Source of the DNA: Gilvibacter sp. SZ-19
GTDB taxonomy: Bacteria; Bacteroidota; Bacteroidia; Flavobacteriales; Flavobacteriaceae
Assembly: GCF_002163875.1 (NCBI RefSeq)
Contig: NZ_CP019333.1
Span: forward strand, 1,742,864-1,806,863
Length of the DNA stretch: 64,000 nucleotides
Reading direction: 5' to 3'
The translations under genes were made by a program, and so were the position numbers. The stretch's first letter is position 1, and every line of letters starts with the position of its first letter. A model generated the notes under the pieces. It did no database searches. It worked only from the letters and a program-made list of their open reading frames with translations, and had not been told where the DNA came from. Positions 50,116-59,819 of the stretch are shown here, piece by piece.

Positions 50116-52094
50116 AAAAGAAAAAACTACAGCTACGGGAGCTAAAAGGGAAACAGTCCACTGTAATTTCAGCGAGCGAAAAAAAGCTCAAAACCTATCT
50201 GCTGGCAATTTTCAGCTTTGTGATGCTCATAGTTGGTATCGCCATTGACTATTTCGATGCCTTTCCTTTCTTTAAGGGATGGGTCAGGATTGTGTGGTAC
50301 ACGGTGGCTTACATCCCTGTTGGCTTTCCCGTCATCAAGGAGGGATGGGAAAGTATTAAAAATGGCGATTTCTTTACAGAATTTTTCCTGATGTCCATTG
50401 CCACCTTGGGAGCATTTGCCATAGGCGAATATCCCGAAGGAGTGGCCGTTATGCTCTTCTATGCCGTGGGCGAACTGTTCCAGAACGCCGCAGTCAATCG
50501 GGCGAAAGGAAACATCAAGGCACTTCTGGATGCGCGACCCGATGAAGCATTGGTTTATAAAAATGGGGATTTTGTTTCGGTCAACCCAGAAACTGTTGAG
50601 ATTGGTGAAAAAATTCAGGTACGCGTGGGTGAGAAAATCCCCTTGGATGGCATTTTGCTGTCTGAAAAAGCATCGCTGAACACCGCTGCGATTACGGGTG
50701 AAAGCAAGCCCGACACCATAACACAGAATGAAAAAGTCTTTGCGGGAAGCATCAATCTCGATGGTGTTATCGAGGTAGAAACCACCAAGAAATTCAAGGA
50801 CAGTTCTATCGCCCGTATTCTGGATATGGTACAGAATGCTACCGCTCGAAAATCAAAGACGGAACTGTTCATTAGAAAGTTCGCCAGGATTTATACGCCC
50901 ATCGTGGTTTTCCTTGCTATCGGACTCACTTTGTTACCATATTTTTTTGTCGATGAATATGTGTTTAGGGATTGGCTATACCGAGCTTTAATTTTCTTGG
51001 TGATTTCCTGCCCTTGTGCCTTGGTCATTTCCATTCCACTGGGCTATTTCGGCGGTCTGGGTGCGGCATCGCGCAACGGAATCCTGTTCAAAGGTGCATC
51101 CTTTCTCGATGCAATGACCAAAGTGAATACTGTGGTGATGGACAAAACCGGAACCGTTACCAAAGGGGTCTTTAAGATTAAGGAAGTGGTGACCAAAAAT
51201 AATTTCGCGCCTGCCCTGAGCGCAGTCAAAGGGGAAGCAGAATTTCCTGTATTGAGCGAAGCCGAAATGATGCAATACCTGATGGCGATGGAAGAACAAT
51301 CCACCCATCCCATCGCAAAGGCAATTCTTGAATACAAGGCGGAAGGTGCTGATTTTAAGGCATCCGAAGTTTCTGAAGTAGCAGGAAAAGGATTGAAGGG
51401 CATAGTCAACCATAAGGAGGTCTTGGTCGGCAACAAAGCTTTGATGACTTCCAATAATGTTGATGTTCCCCCTGAAACCGATGCAATAGTCGAATCTATA
51501 GTGATGGTCGCCATCGATGGAAAATTCGCAGGCTATGTGACCATTGCCGATGAACTTAAGGAAGACGCGCATCACACCATTCAACAGATTCGGGAGGCCG
51601 GAATAGCTAAAATCATAATGCTCTCTGGAGATAAGGATTCCATAACCCAACAAGTTGCAAAGGAACTGAATATTGATTGGGCCAAAGGCGGCTTGCTACC
51701 GGAAGATAAGCTCAACGAGGTCGAAAAGCTCAAAGAACAACCTGAATCTACGGTAGCATTTATGGGCGACGGCATCAACGATGCACCCGTGCTCGCAGCC
51801 AGTGATGTGGGTATCGCAATGGGCGGTTTGGGCAGCGATGTGGCCATAGAGACCGCAGATGTCATCATTCAGACCGACCAACCAAGCAGGATGGCCCGAG
51901 GTATCCAAATTGGACGCTCAACACGCCGTATCGTATGGCAAAATATTGGTCTTGCTTTTGGGGTAAAAGGGATTTTCCTGGTTTTGGGTGCCATCGGTTT
52001 GGCTACGATGTGGGAGGCTGTGTTCGCCGACGTAGGTGTCTCGTTCGTTGCCATTGTCAATGCAATACGGTTGCAAAAAATGAATTGGAAATAG
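50112..52094 (+). CDS. P-type metal ATPase, Zn/Cd/Pb type (ZntA-like)
   Basis: The 660-residue exporter has the CPC motif in ISCPCALVISIPLGYFGG near residue 299, DKTGTVTKG near 343 (phosphorylated Asp), HPIAKAILEY near 398, and FMGDGINDAPVLAASDVGIA near 550. The sequence around CPC and the C-terminal EAVFADVGVSFVAIVNAIRL match the divalent-metal (Zn/Cd/Pb) group. There is no N-terminal HMA domain, only a basic tail. Around residues 367-386 an insert (PALSAVKGEAEFPVLSEAEM) is encoded by DNA with two REP-like words. GC content is visibly higher than in the mer region. Confidence 0.93.
   Translation: MKKKKLQLRELKGKQSTVISASEKKLKTYLLAIFSFVMLIVGIAIDYFDAFPFFKGWVRIVWYTVAYIPVGFPVIKEGWESIKNGDFFTEFFLMSIATLGAFAIGEYPEGVAVMLFYAVGELFQNAAVNRAKGNIKALLDARPDEALVYKNGDFVSVNPETVEIGEKIQVRVGEKIPLDGILLSEKASLNTAAITGESKPDTITQNEKVFAGSINLDGVIEVETTKKFKDSSIARILDMVQNATARKSKTELFIRKFARIYTPIVVFLAIGLTLLPYFFVDEYVFRDWLYRALIFLVISCPCALVISIPLGYFGGLGAASRNGILFKGASFLDAMTKVNTVVMDKTGTVTKGVFKIKEVVTKNNFAPALSAVKGEAEFPVLSEAEMMQYLMAMEEQSTHPIAKAILEYKAEGADFKASEVSEVAGKGLKGIVNHKEVLVGNKALMTSNNVDVPPETDAIVESIVMVAIDGKFAGYVTIADELKEDAHHTIQQIREAGIAKIIMLSGDKDSITQQVAKELNIDWAKGGLLPEDKLNEVEKLKEQPESTVAFMGDGINDAPVLAASDVGIAMGGLGSDVAIETADVIIQTDQPSRMARGIQIGRSTRRIVWQNIGLAFGVKGIFLVLGAIGLATMWEAVFADVGVSFVAIVNAIRLQKMNWK
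51216..51267. repeat. REP-like insert inside the P-type ATPase gene
   Basis: CTGAGCGCAGTCAAA (51216-51230) and TTGAGCGAAGCCGAAA (51252-51267) are two diverged words of a short repeat (consensus YTGAGCGnAGYCRAA) seen scattered in Flavobacteria genomes. They lie in-frame and encode extra residues between the phosphorylation motif and the HP locus. The gene stays open. Confidence 0.45.
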
Positions 52095-52173
52095 CAAATG
52101 TGTTAACCTTTAACAAAATACAAGCCCAAAAGTGGATTAAATCTTAATTAACGATAACAAAAATAATGATAAT

Positions 52174-54162
52174 ATGAAAGACAAGGAAAAACACAGCAAG
52201 GAAGATGGTCACAATCACGACCACGGTGGCATCTTCGGTAAAAACACGGAGCTCTATTTTGCGATTTTAAGTGGGGTCACACTAATTACAGGTTTCCTGT
52301 TGGAAAAATATTCAGGGGTTTCAGCGAACATCCCTTTTGGGCTCTATATTGCAGCCTACTTTTTTGGTGGCTTTTTTACCCTCAAAGAGGCCGTTACCAA
52401 AGTTGCCAAGGGCGAGTTTGAAATCGATTTCCTGATGCTGGTTGCGGCGGCGGGCGCAGCCTATTTAAGCGAATGGGCAGAGGGGGCCTTGCTGCTCTTC
52501 CTTTTCAGTCTGGGTCACGCACTGGAAAACTATGCAATGGGCAAGGCCAAAAAATCCATTGCAGCGTTAACAGACCTTGCGCCTAAAACTGCACTATTAA
52601 AAAAGGATGACGATACCGTTGAAGTGGGTATAGAAGAGTTACAGATAGGTGATACTATCGTGGTACGCCCCAATAGTAAAATATCTGCCGATGGAGTCAT
52701 CGTAAAGGGCAATAGTAGTGTGGACCAGTCGCCCATTACTGGGGAGAGTGTTCCGGTGGACAAAACACCAATAGAAAATCCGGATAAGGAGTACACCTCA
52801 AAAAGCGATATCCCGGATGAGAACCGTGTTTTTTCAGGAACCATTAATGGCAACAATACCCTCGAAATAAAGGTTATCAAAGAGGCAAAAGATTCTACTC
52901 TCAACCGCTTGGTCACAATGGTGCAAGAGGCTCAAGACCAGAAATCGCCCACTCAGTTATTGACCGACAAGTTTGAGCGCTACTACGTGCCATCGGTCAT
53001 CATACTGGTCATAGTATTAAACTTTGCTTTTCTGGTCATCGATGAGACCTGGAGCGAAAGCCTATACCGTTCCCTGGCGGTATTGGTGGCAGCAAGTCCG
53101 TGCGCGCTGGCCATTTCTACGCCATCTGCGGTATTGAGTGGCGTTGCTAGAGCTGCGCGTGGCGGGGTTTTGATAAAAGGCGGTCGCCCCTTGGAAGACT
53201 TAGGGGTGCTTACCGCTCTCGCTTTTGACAAAACGGGAACACTTACCGAAGGGAAGCCAAAGCTTACCGACGTCGAAAGTTTTGGCAACATAGATAAAAA
53301 GGAACTGTTGGAAATCGCGATTGCGGTTGAGGAACTGAGTGACCACCCCCTGGCAAAGGCAGTTGTGCGGGACGGAATGGAACGGCTGGGGAAGAACACC
53401 AAGATTCCAGATGCCGATGATTTGGAGGCCGTACAGGGCAAGGGCATAAAGGCAAATTATCAAGGTAATTCCATTTACATAGGCAATCTGGAACTCTTTG
53501 AGGATATAGATGATGGTGTCCCCGATAAAGTCTCGGAAAAGGTAAGAAACCTCGAAGGGGAAGGCAAAACCACGATGCTAATAAAAAGGGGCGATGAATT
53601 TATAGGGATGCTCGGGCTAATGGACACCCCACGGGAAAAGGCCAGGGAAACCCTTTCGCAATTGAAGGAAATAGGCATCAAGAAGATGATTATGCTTACG
53701 GGCGACAACCAGAAAGTGGCCGATGCCGTAGCGGAGGAAATCGGGCTGACAGAAGCCCGTGGTAGCCTGCTGCCCGAGGAAAAAGTGGAAGCCATCAAAA
53801 AACTTGCGGAACAGGAAAATAAACTGGCAATGGTGGGTGATGGGGTCAATGATGCGCCTGCAATGGCGAACAGTACCGTTGGTATTGCAATGGGCGCAGC
53901 GGGCAGCGACGTTGCCCTTGAGACAGCAGATATAGCATTAATGGCTGACAAACTGGAAACCTTGCCTTTTGCCATCGGTTTAAGTAGAAGAGCAAAGTCC
54001 GTTATCCGGCAGAACCTTTGGGTAAGTCTTGGGGTGGTTGCACTGCTTATCCCTGCGACCATAATGAGCTGGGCAAGTATCGGCATCGCCGTGGCCGTAC
54101 ACGAGGGTTCAACATTGGTGGTGGTGGTCAATGCATTGCGCTTGCTCGCCTTTAAAAAATAA
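52174..54162 (+). CDS. P-type metal ATPase with SPC motif (PIB-4 type)
   Basis: The 662-residue exporter has a His-rich N terminus (HSKEDGHNHDHGG), AASPCALAISTPSAVLSG near residue 306 with SPC in place of CPC, DKTGTLTEGKPK near 352, SDHPLAKAVV near 388, and MVGDGVNDAPAMANSTVGIA. It ends VAVHEGSTLVVVVNALRLL, the HEG(S/G)T...NALRLL block of the PIB-4 (Co/Fe/Zn) group. It is therefore probably a Co(II), Fe(II) or Zn(II) exporter. It follows the ZntA-like gene by 79 bases. Confidence 0.92.
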   Translation: MKDKEKHSKEDGHNHDHGGIFGKNTELYFAILSGVTLITGFLLEKYSGVSANIPFGLYIAAYFFGGFFTLKEAVTKVAKGEFEIDFLMLVAAAGAAYLSEWAEGALLLFLFSLGHALENYAMGKAKKSIAALTDLAPKTALLKKDDDTVEVGIEELQIGDTIVVRPNSKISADGVIVKGNSSVDQSPITGESVPVDKTPIENPDKEYTSKSDIPDENRVFSGTINGNNTLEIKVIKEAKDSTLNRLVTMVQEAQDQKSPTQLLTDKFERYYVPSVIILVIVLNFAFLVIDETWSESLYRSLAVLVAASPCALAISTPSAVLSGVARAARGGVLIKGGRPLEDLGVLTALAFDKTGTLTEGKPKLTDVESFGNIDKKELLEIAIAVEELSDHPLAKAVVRDGMERLGKNTKIPDADDLEAVQGKGIKANYQGNSIYIGNLELFEDIDDGVPDKVSEKVRNLEGEGKTTMLIKRGDEFIGMLGLMDTPREKARETLSQLKEIGIKKMIMLTGDNQKVADAVAEEIGLTEARGSLLPEEKVEAIKKLAEQENKLAMVGDGVNDAPAMANSTVGIAMGAAGSDVALETADIALMADKLETLPFAIGLSRRAKSVIRQNLWVSLGVVALLIPATIMSWASIGIAVAVHEGSTLVVVVNALRLLAFKK

Positions 54163-54202
54163 ATCAAATAAAGGAGATTGGTTTTGAATCAAGTTTAAAA
54201 AA

Positions 54203-54637
54203 ATGACCAAAACGGAAAAAATATTGTCAAATCACGGTATTCGCCCTACTCAAATGAGGTCCAAGATATACAGGTATCTGAGAAGGAAGCAAAGTGCCGT
54301 GTCCTTTTCCGATTTAAAAAAGGTCTTTGCTGAGAAGAGCGAAAACAATAAGACAGCAAACAGAACGACCTTTTATCGCAACCTCAAGATTTTTGAGGAT
54401 AAAGGACTTATTCATCAGATAAATGATGGAACCGGAATGGCAAAATTTGCGATTTCTGGTGAAAATACAAAAAGTAAATACGGTACGGATTTACATCTGC
54501 ACTTTCATTGTACCGAATGTAAGAAAACAATCTGTTTGCCAAATAAAATACCGGAAGAAAGTTTACCAAGTGATTATAAAATAAACGATGTCAACCTGGT
54601 ATTAAAAGGAATATGCCTGAAATGTAAGGAAAAATAA
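54203..54637 (+). CDS. Fur-family transcriptional regulator (second copy)
   Basis: The 144-residue protein reads KTEKILSNHGIRPTQMRSKI, NRTTFYRNLKIFEDKGLIHQ and LHLHFHCTECKKTICL with a late CLKCKEK pair. This is the same layout as 47981-48403, so they are close paralogues of the Zur/Fur style. It lies 40 bases after the PIB-4 ATPase and may control it and the ZntA-like gene. The ATG at 54203 is the first and fits the family. Confidence 0.88.
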   Translation: MTKTEKILSNHGIRPTQMRSKIYRYLRRKQSAVSFSDLKKVFAEKSENNKTANRTTFYRNLKIFEDKGLIHQINDGTGMAKFAISGENTKSKYGTDLHLHFHCTECKKTICLPNKIPEESLPSDYKINDVNLVLKGICLKCKEK

Positions 54638-54724
54638 CAGGTGGGAGTTCCAGGACTTTGAACACTTGCGCCCAAGAGTCAAGTTCAAGGTTCTTCCACC
54701 TTATTTAACCCAAAAAATACAACT

Positions 54725-56128
54725 ATGGAAAAATATGATATAACAATTATAGGTTCCGGCCCAGGTGGCTATGTGTGTGCCATACGTGCGGCACAACTGG
54801 GCTTTAAAGTGGCTATAATCGAAAGGTACAGCACCCTTGGCGGCACTTGCCTTAACGTGGGTTGCATCCCTTCAAAAGCCTGGCTGGAAGCCTCGGAACA
54901 TTACCACAAGCTCAAACACCAATTCGAGGATTTCGGCATTGATGTCAAGGAGGCGAACGTAGATATTGCAAAAATGAACCAAAGGGTTCAGGACGTCGTG
55001 GGGGAAATCATCAACGGGGTAGCCTACCTGATGAAAAAGAACAAGGTTACCGTTTATGAAGGCCACGGAACCATCAAGAACAAAAATACCATTGAAATTA
55101 AGGGCGAAGACGAAACACAAACCATAGAAACCGATAAGATGGTCATCGCCACCGGGTCAAAACCCGCATCACTGCCCAACATAGAAATAGATAAAAAAAG
55201 GATTATTTCCTCTACGGAAGCCCTTGTCCTCAAAGAAATCCCCAAACACTTAATGGTCGTTGGAGGTGGTGTCATTGGGGTCGAGATAGGTTCGGTCTTC
55301 GCCAGGTTGGGTTCAAAGGTTTCCATCGTAGAGTATTTTGATGGGCTTATCTATACAATGGACAAATCCGTAGGGCATCAATTGTACAGGTCCCTAAGAA
55401 AACAGGATATCGAGTTCTATCTGGAACATAAGGTCACGAAAGCTGTGGCGGCAGATGATAAGGTGACCCTTAAGGCACAGAACAGGAAAGACGACAAGGA
55501 AATGCAGTTGGAAGGAGACTTTTGCCTAATGGCCATAGGCAGAAAACCATATACCAACAATCTGGGCCTCGAAAACCTGGAAGTGGAAACCAACGAAAAA
55601 GGACAAATAAAGGTAGATGACAACCTCGAGACCAATGTAAAAGGGGTCTATGCCATTGGAGATGTAGTCCGAGGTGCGATGCTCGCACATAAAGCAAGTG
55701 AAGAAGGTGTTTTTGTGGCCGAACGCATTGCCGGTCAGAAGCCGCATATCAATTATCCCCTCATTCCGAACATTGTCTATACACAGCCCGAAGTGGCCGG
55801 TGTGGGACTTACCGAGGAGGAAATTAAAGACGCAGGTAGAGCGATAAAAACGGGCTCGTTTCCTTTCAAGGCCAATGCAAGGGCCAAGATAAGTATGGAT
55901 ACCGACGGCTTTATAAAAGTGATTGCGGACAAGGAAACCGATGAGATTTTGGGCGTTCATATGATAGGTCCACGTATAGCCGATAGTTATACGGAAGCTG
56001 TCGTGGCGATGGAATTCAGGGCAGCGGCAGAAGATATTGCACGGATGTCGCACGGCCACCCCACATTTTCAGAAACCTTTAAGGAAGCCTGTCTGGCCGC
56101 TACCGAAGACCGGGCGTTGCATATATGA
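54725..56128 (+). CDS. lpdA: Dihydrolipoyl dehydrogenase
   Basis: The 467-residue flavoprotein has IIGSGPGGYVCAIRAAQLG near the N terminus, GGTCLNVGCIPSKAWL near residue 39 (redox disulfide), VVGGGVIGVEIGSVFARLG near 178 and AIGDVVRG near 310. The C-terminal HGHPTFSETFKEACL has the catalytic His-Glu. It lacks the vicinal C-terminal Cys pair of MerA, so it is the lipoamide enzyme (E3) of 2-oxoacid complexes. Its place among metal exporters suggests replacement of a thiol enzyme sensitive to soft metals, or a role in thiol redox, both unproven. Confidence 0.93.
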   Translation: MEKYDITIIGSGPGGYVCAIRAAQLGFKVAIIERYSTLGGTCLNVGCIPSKAWLEASEHYHKLKHQFEDFGIDVKEANVDIAKMNQRVQDVVGEIINGVAYLMKKNKVTVYEGHGTIKNKNTIEIKGEDETQTIETDKMVIATGSKPASLPNIEIDKKRIISSTEALVLKEIPKHLMVVGGGVIGVEIGSVFARLGSKVSIVEYFDGLIYTMDKSVGHQLYRSLRKQDIEFYLEHKVTKAVAADDKVTLKAQNRKDDKEMQLEGDFCLMAIGRKPYTNNLGLENLEVETNEKGQIKVDDNLETNVKGVYAIGDVVRGAMLAHKASEEGVFVAERIAGQKPHINYPLIPNIVYTQPEVAGVGLTEEEIKDAGRAIKTGSFPFKANARAKISMDTDGFIKVIADKETDEILGVHMIGPRIADSYTEAVVAMEFRAAAEDIARMSHGHPTFSETFKEACLAATEDRALHI

Positions 56129-56140
56129 AATTATAAAAAA

Positions 56141-56356
56141 ATGAAGATGAAGAAAATTCAAAAGCTAACACAACAAATCAACGAATTGACAGTAAGGATT
56201 GAACACGAATACCCCGAACTTTATCGCTATTTAGATGAGAATCCGATAACGATTCCTGTAGATGATGAAGCAAAACCTACTCATAAATCGTTCGTTGAAT
56301 ATTTGGAAAGCTTAAAGTCGATTTTAGAAAAATATGTGAAATCCCATAATAAGTAA
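56141..56356 (+). CDS. Small helical hypothetical protein
   Basis: The 71-residue protein is mostly helical (KKIQKLTQQINELTVRIEHE; SFVEYLESLKSILEKYVKSH) with a central DENPITIPVDDEAKP loop. There is no signal peptide or Cys. It starts 12 bases after lpdA; a second in-frame ATG lies at 56147. Similar small proteins occur in flavobacterial metal islands, but I know of no function. Confidence 0.65.
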   Translation: MKMKKIQKLTQQINELTVRIEHEYPELYRYLDENPITIPVDDEAKPTHKSFVEYLESLKSILEKYVKSHNK

Positions 56357-56398
56357 AAATTTTAAAGACCACAAGTAAAATTAATACAGATTAGTTAA

Positions 56399-57199
56399 AT
56401 GACCACTATAAACCAAACCACTTTTAAGGTAAGTAAAATGGATTGCCCTTCCGAAGAACAGATGATTCGTATGAAACTCGAGGGCTTTCCACAGGTAGAA
56501 CATTTGGATTTTGATATTCCACAAAGGAAACTACAGGTGTACCACCAAGGCGGCATTGAAGAAATAAGCAGTGCCTTGGGCACATTGAAACTGGGTGAGC
56601 AACTTCTGGAAACGGAGCAGGCCCAAATGCCCGTAGCCGAAGACGAGACCAAACAAAAAAGGATACTTTGGTGGGTGTTGGGCATCAATTTCGGGTTTTT
56701 TGTGGTCGAAATGACCACTGGGTGGATTTCGTCCTCTATGGGTCTTATTGCCGATTCTTTGGATATGCTGGCAGATAGTATTGTGTACGCCTTGAGCCTC
56801 TTTGCCGTAGGGGGCGCGGTTTCAAGGAAGAAGAAAGTTGCGAAATTCAGCGGTTACTTTCAGATGGCCTTGGCCCTGCTGGGGTTTTCTGAGGTGTTGA
56901 GAAGGTTTTTGAGCAGTAGCGAGACCCCTTTGTTCCAGTGGATGATTATCGTTTCTATTTTCGCCCTTATTGGTAATCTGGTCTCTCTATGGCTAATAAA
57001 CAAAGCCAAGAGTAAGGAAGCGCATATGCAGGCCAGTGCCATTTTTACCTCAAACGATATTATCGTGAACGGAGGGGTGATTCTGGCAGGGGTGTTGGTC
57101 TATTTTTTGGACAGTAAATGGCCCGATTTGGTCATAGGCGGTATTGTGTTTGCCTTTGTAATGCGTGGGGCAATCAGGATTTTAAAATTATCGAAATGA
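56399..57199 (+). CDS. Cation diffusion facilitator (CDF) with HMA-like N-terminal domain
   Basis: The 266-residue transporter starts TFKVSKMDCPSEEQMIRMKL, a ferredoxin-like domain with a single Cys (MDCPSEE), then six membrane helices with GLIADSLDMLADSIVYALSL, the CDF metal site (D...D on helix II). AIFTSNDIIVNGGVILAGVL has the matching helix V site. Normal CDF proteins carry a C-terminal cytoplasmic domain; here the regulatory domain is at the front. Export of Zn(II), Co(II) or Fe(II) is likely. A P-type ATPase remnant follows. Confidence 0.85.
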   Translation: MTTINQTTFKVSKMDCPSEEQMIRMKLEGFPQVEHLDFDIPQRKLQVYHQGGIEEISSALGTLKLGEQLLETEQAQMPVAEDETKQKRILWWVLGINFGFFVVEMTTGWISSSMGLIADSLDMLADSIVYALSLFAVGGAVSRKKKVAKFSGYFQMALALLGFSEVLRRFLSSSETPLFQWMIIVSIFALIGNLVSLWLINKAKSKEAHMQASAIFTSNDIIVNGGVILAGVLVYFLDSKWPDLVIGGIVFAFVMRGAIRILKLSK

Positions 57200-57208
57200 T
57201 GTAGTAGT

Positions 57209-57346
57209 ATGAATATATGGCTTTGGATACTTGTGTTGGGCCTTGTCGCTTGGGCGGCACATTGAGAAGCCGTATTTGCCGATGTTGGGGTGGCGTTATT
57301 GGCTATTTTAAATGCGGTCAGATTGCAAAGAATGACTTGGAGTTAA
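57209..57346 (+). pseudogene. 3' remnant of a ZntA-like P-type ATPase
   Basis: In one frame the DNA reads NIWLWILVLGLVAWAAH, a stop (TGA), then EAVFADVGVALLAILNAVRL and QRMTWS ending with TAA. This aligns with the C terminus of the intact ATPase at 50112-52094 (WEAVFADVGVSFVAIVNAIRLQ, shown in parts). The TGA stands where the intact protein has TGG (Trp), so it is a nonsense-broken leftover of a deleted copy. The rest of the gene is gone. Confidence 0.8.
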
Positions 57347-57455
57347 CATACAAAAAAAGCGCATAGAGAAAATGTTTTAAAAGCATAGTTGGTATATTGA
57401 ATAATTTAATTTAAAGAGGTATTAGAAACCAACTAATAAAAGAAAATGAATGAGC

Positions 57456-57513
57456 AAATTTTACAACTCTTTCAGCGAATAATGTAACAGCTTTTCCGTG
57501 TTCTATTCCGAAA
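57456..57513. repeat. 58-base near-repeat, copy B (partner 40966-41023)
   Basis: See copy A. Copy B ends 27 bases before the copA start codon at 57541. It differs from copy A only by seven transitions. It may be a shared upstream control element or the end of a mobile or decayed gene. Confidence 0.6.
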
Positions 57514-57540
57514 TTTGTGAAATACAAAACGGAGTAATAA

Positions 57541-59799
57541 ATGGAGGCAACCAATATATTCAATACCAAACCCAAAGAACAAAAAACAGGCATAAAAAAA
57601 TCCTTTCCTGTTACGGGTATGACCTGTGCCGCCTGTGCCAGCAGTGTTGAGTCGATTCTTTCCCATACCGATGGCGTAAACAAGGCCATCGTAAATTTTG
57701 CCAGCAATTCGGTTTTAGTCGATTACGATGAAACCATTTCTGAAGAAAAACTTCAGAACGCACTGCGTGAAGTGGGCTATGATATCATTATCGATGCAGA
57801 AGACCCAATGGAAGCACAACAAGAGCTTCAACAAAAGCATTACCAAGACATTAAAAACCGTACCATTTGGTCAGCTATTCTGACACTGCCCATCTTCATA
57901 CTTGGAATGTTCTTTATGCAATGGGAACCTGGTAAGTGGATTTCTTTGGTATTGGCTATTCCCATTCTCTTCTGGTTTGGGCGTAGTTTTTTTATCAATG
58001 CTTTCAAACAGGCCAAACGTGGCAAGGCGAATATGGATACCTTGGTGGCTTTAAGTACGGGCATTGCATTTTTGTTTAGTGTGTTCAATACCTTATTTCC
58101 GGAATTTTGGTTAAATCGTGCTATTGAGCCACACGTTTATTACGAAGCGGCGACAGTGATTATTACCTTTATTTCTTTGGGGAAATTACTGGAAGAAAAA
58201 GCCAAATCGAATACTTCTTCGGCCATTAAAAAATTAATGGGATTACAACCTAAAACGCTTAAAGTTATTGATAATGGGGAAGAAAAAGAAATTCGTATTT
58301 CGGCTGTGCAAGTAGGTCAAACTATTTTAGTCCGCCCTGGAGAAAAGATTCCCGTAGATGGGAAAGTTATTAAAGGAAGCTCATATGTAGACGAAAGTAT
58401 GATTACAGGTGAACCTGTTCCAGTACAAAAGTCCAGAGAAGAGAAGGTATTTGCTGGTACTGTCAATCAAAAAGGTAGTTTTCAATTTACTGCAGAAAAA
58501 GTTGGAGGTGAAACCCTGCTTTCCCAAATCATAAAAATGGTACAGGAGGCACAGGGTAGCAAAGCACCCGTACAAAAATTGGTCGATAAAATTGCTGGAA
58601 TATTTGTTCCCATCGTATTGGGGATATCCATTGTTACCTTCATCGTCTGGATGTCTGTGGGAGGTGATAATGCGTTTTCTCAAGCTTTATTGACTTCTGT
58701 CGCTGTACTAGTCATTGCCTGTCCTTGCGCCCTAGGGTTGGCTACACCTACTGCTATTATGGTGGGTATTGGCAAAGGTGCCGAAAATAATATCCTTATA
58801 AAAGATGCCGAGAGTTTAGAACTCGGTCATAAAGTTAATGCTATCATCCTTGATAAAACTGGCACTATTACCGAGGGAAAACCATTGGTGACCGATATGC
58901 ATTGGAAGCGTACACTTGAAAATAAAAATGAATTTAAACAGTTGCTTTTAGCAATAGAAGCCCAGTCTGAACACCCCTTGGCAGAAGCAGTTGTTAATCA
59001 TTTTAAAGAAGAAAATATTGAAAAAGTTGAAATTGCTTCTTTTGAAAGTATTACGGGTAAAGGTGTGCAAGCTAAAACAGAAAATGGCTCACAATACTAT
59101 GTTGGAAACCATAAATTAATGCTTGAGAAGAATATACAAATTGATGCTTCCTTGATGCAAACAGCAGAAAGTCTTGAAGAGCAAGCAAAAACCGTCATAT
59201 TCTTTGGTAATGAAAAAGATGTATTGGCGATACTTGCTATTGCAGACAAAATAAAGGAAACTTCAAAAATAGCCATTGCAACACTTCACGAAAGGGACAT
59301 TGATGTCTATATGCTAACAGGTGATAATAATAAGACAGCATCAGCCGTAGCCCAACAAGTGGGAATAGCAAATTTCCAAGGGGAAGTAATGCCTTCTGAT
59401 AAAGCAACCTTTGTGAAAAAATTGCAGTCTGATGGTAAAATAGTAGCTATGGTAGGCGATGGTATCAACGATTCCCACGCCTTGGCGCAAGCCGATGTCA
59501 GCATTGCAATGGGAAAAGGTTCCGACATCGCGATGGACGTTGCAAAAATGACCTTGATAACTTCAGATTTACAGTCAATTTCCAAAGCATTGAAACTATC
59601 AAAGAAAACCGTTATGGGTATTCGCCAAAATCTGTTTTGGGCATTTATATACAACATCATTGGCATCCCGATAGCTGCAGGTGTGCTATATCCCATCAAT
59701 GGCTTTTTGTTGGACCCAATGATAGCAGGAGCTGCAATGGCATTCAGTAGTGTATCGGTCGTAGCCAATAGTCTGCGCTTAAAACAAGTAAAACTTTAA
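57541..59799 (+). CDS. copA: Copper-exporting P-type ATPase (CopA)
   Basis: The 752-residue exporter has one HMA domain at the N terminus ([20 protein letters not shown] near residue 24), [20 protein letters not shown] near 393 with the Cu(I) CPC motif, [12 protein letters not shown] near 439, EHPLAEAVV near 480 and [20 protein letters not shown] near 637. The C-terminal [15 protein letters not shown] and [15 protein letters not shown] (Met-Ser-Ser type) mark the Cu(I)/Ag(I) PIB-1 group. It exports cytosolic copper. The CopZ gene follows after 20 bases. Confidence 0.95.
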   Translation: MEATNIFNTKPKEQKTGIKKSFPVTGMTCAACASSVESILSHTDGVNKAIVNFASNSVLVDYDETISEEKLQNALREVGYDIIIDAEDPMEAQQELQQKHYQDIKNRTIWSAILTLPIFILGMFFMQWEPGKWISLVLAIPILFWFGRSFFINAFKQAKRGKANMDTLVALSTGIAFLFSVFNTLFPEFWLNRAIEPHVYYEAATVIITFISLGKLLEEKAKSNTSSAIKKLMGLQPKTLKVIDNGEEKEIRISAVQVGQTILVRPGEKIPVDGKVIKGSSYVDESMITGEPVPVQKSREEKVFAGTVNQKGSFQFTAEKVGGETLLSQIIKMVQEAQGSKAPVQKLVDKIAGIFVPIVLGISIVTFIVWMSVGGDNAFSQALLTSVAVLVIACPCALGLATPTAIMVGIGKGAENNILIKDAESLELGHKVNAIILDKTGTITEGKPLVTDMHWKRTLENKNEFKQLLLAIEAQSEHPLAEAVVNHFKEENIEKVEIASFESITGKGVQAKTENGSQYYVGNHKLMLEKNIQIDASLMQTAESLEEQAKTVIFFGNEKDVLAILAIADKIKETSKIAIATLHERDIDVYMLTGDNNKTASAVAQQVGIANFQGEVMPSDKATFVKKLQSDGKIVAMVGDGINDSHALAQADVSIAMGKGSDIAMDVAKMTLITSDLQSISKALKLSKKTVMGIRQNLFWAFIYNIIGIPIAAGVLYPINGFLLDPMIAGAAMAFSSVSVVANSLRLKQVKL

Positions 59800-59819
59800 C
59801 AATCATAAATTCAGAAACT

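Noticed and set aside
50988-51653. 221-codon antisense frame in the ZntA-type ATPase
   Set aside because: Shadow of the ATPase; composition is odd and no motif is seen.
53475-54167. 230-codon antisense frame in the SPC-type ATPase
   Set aside because: Ser/Pro/Ile-rich shadow of a true gene on the other strand.
54725-56128. Second mercuric reductase
   Set aside because: It has the same flavin disulfide motif but no HMA domain and no C-terminal CC pair; it ends like dihydrolipoyl dehydrogenase.
57411-57707. Minus-strand frame covering the 58-base repeat and the start of copA
   Set aside because: It overlaps the conserved HMA domain of copA; only the short repeat portion is of interest and is reported separately.
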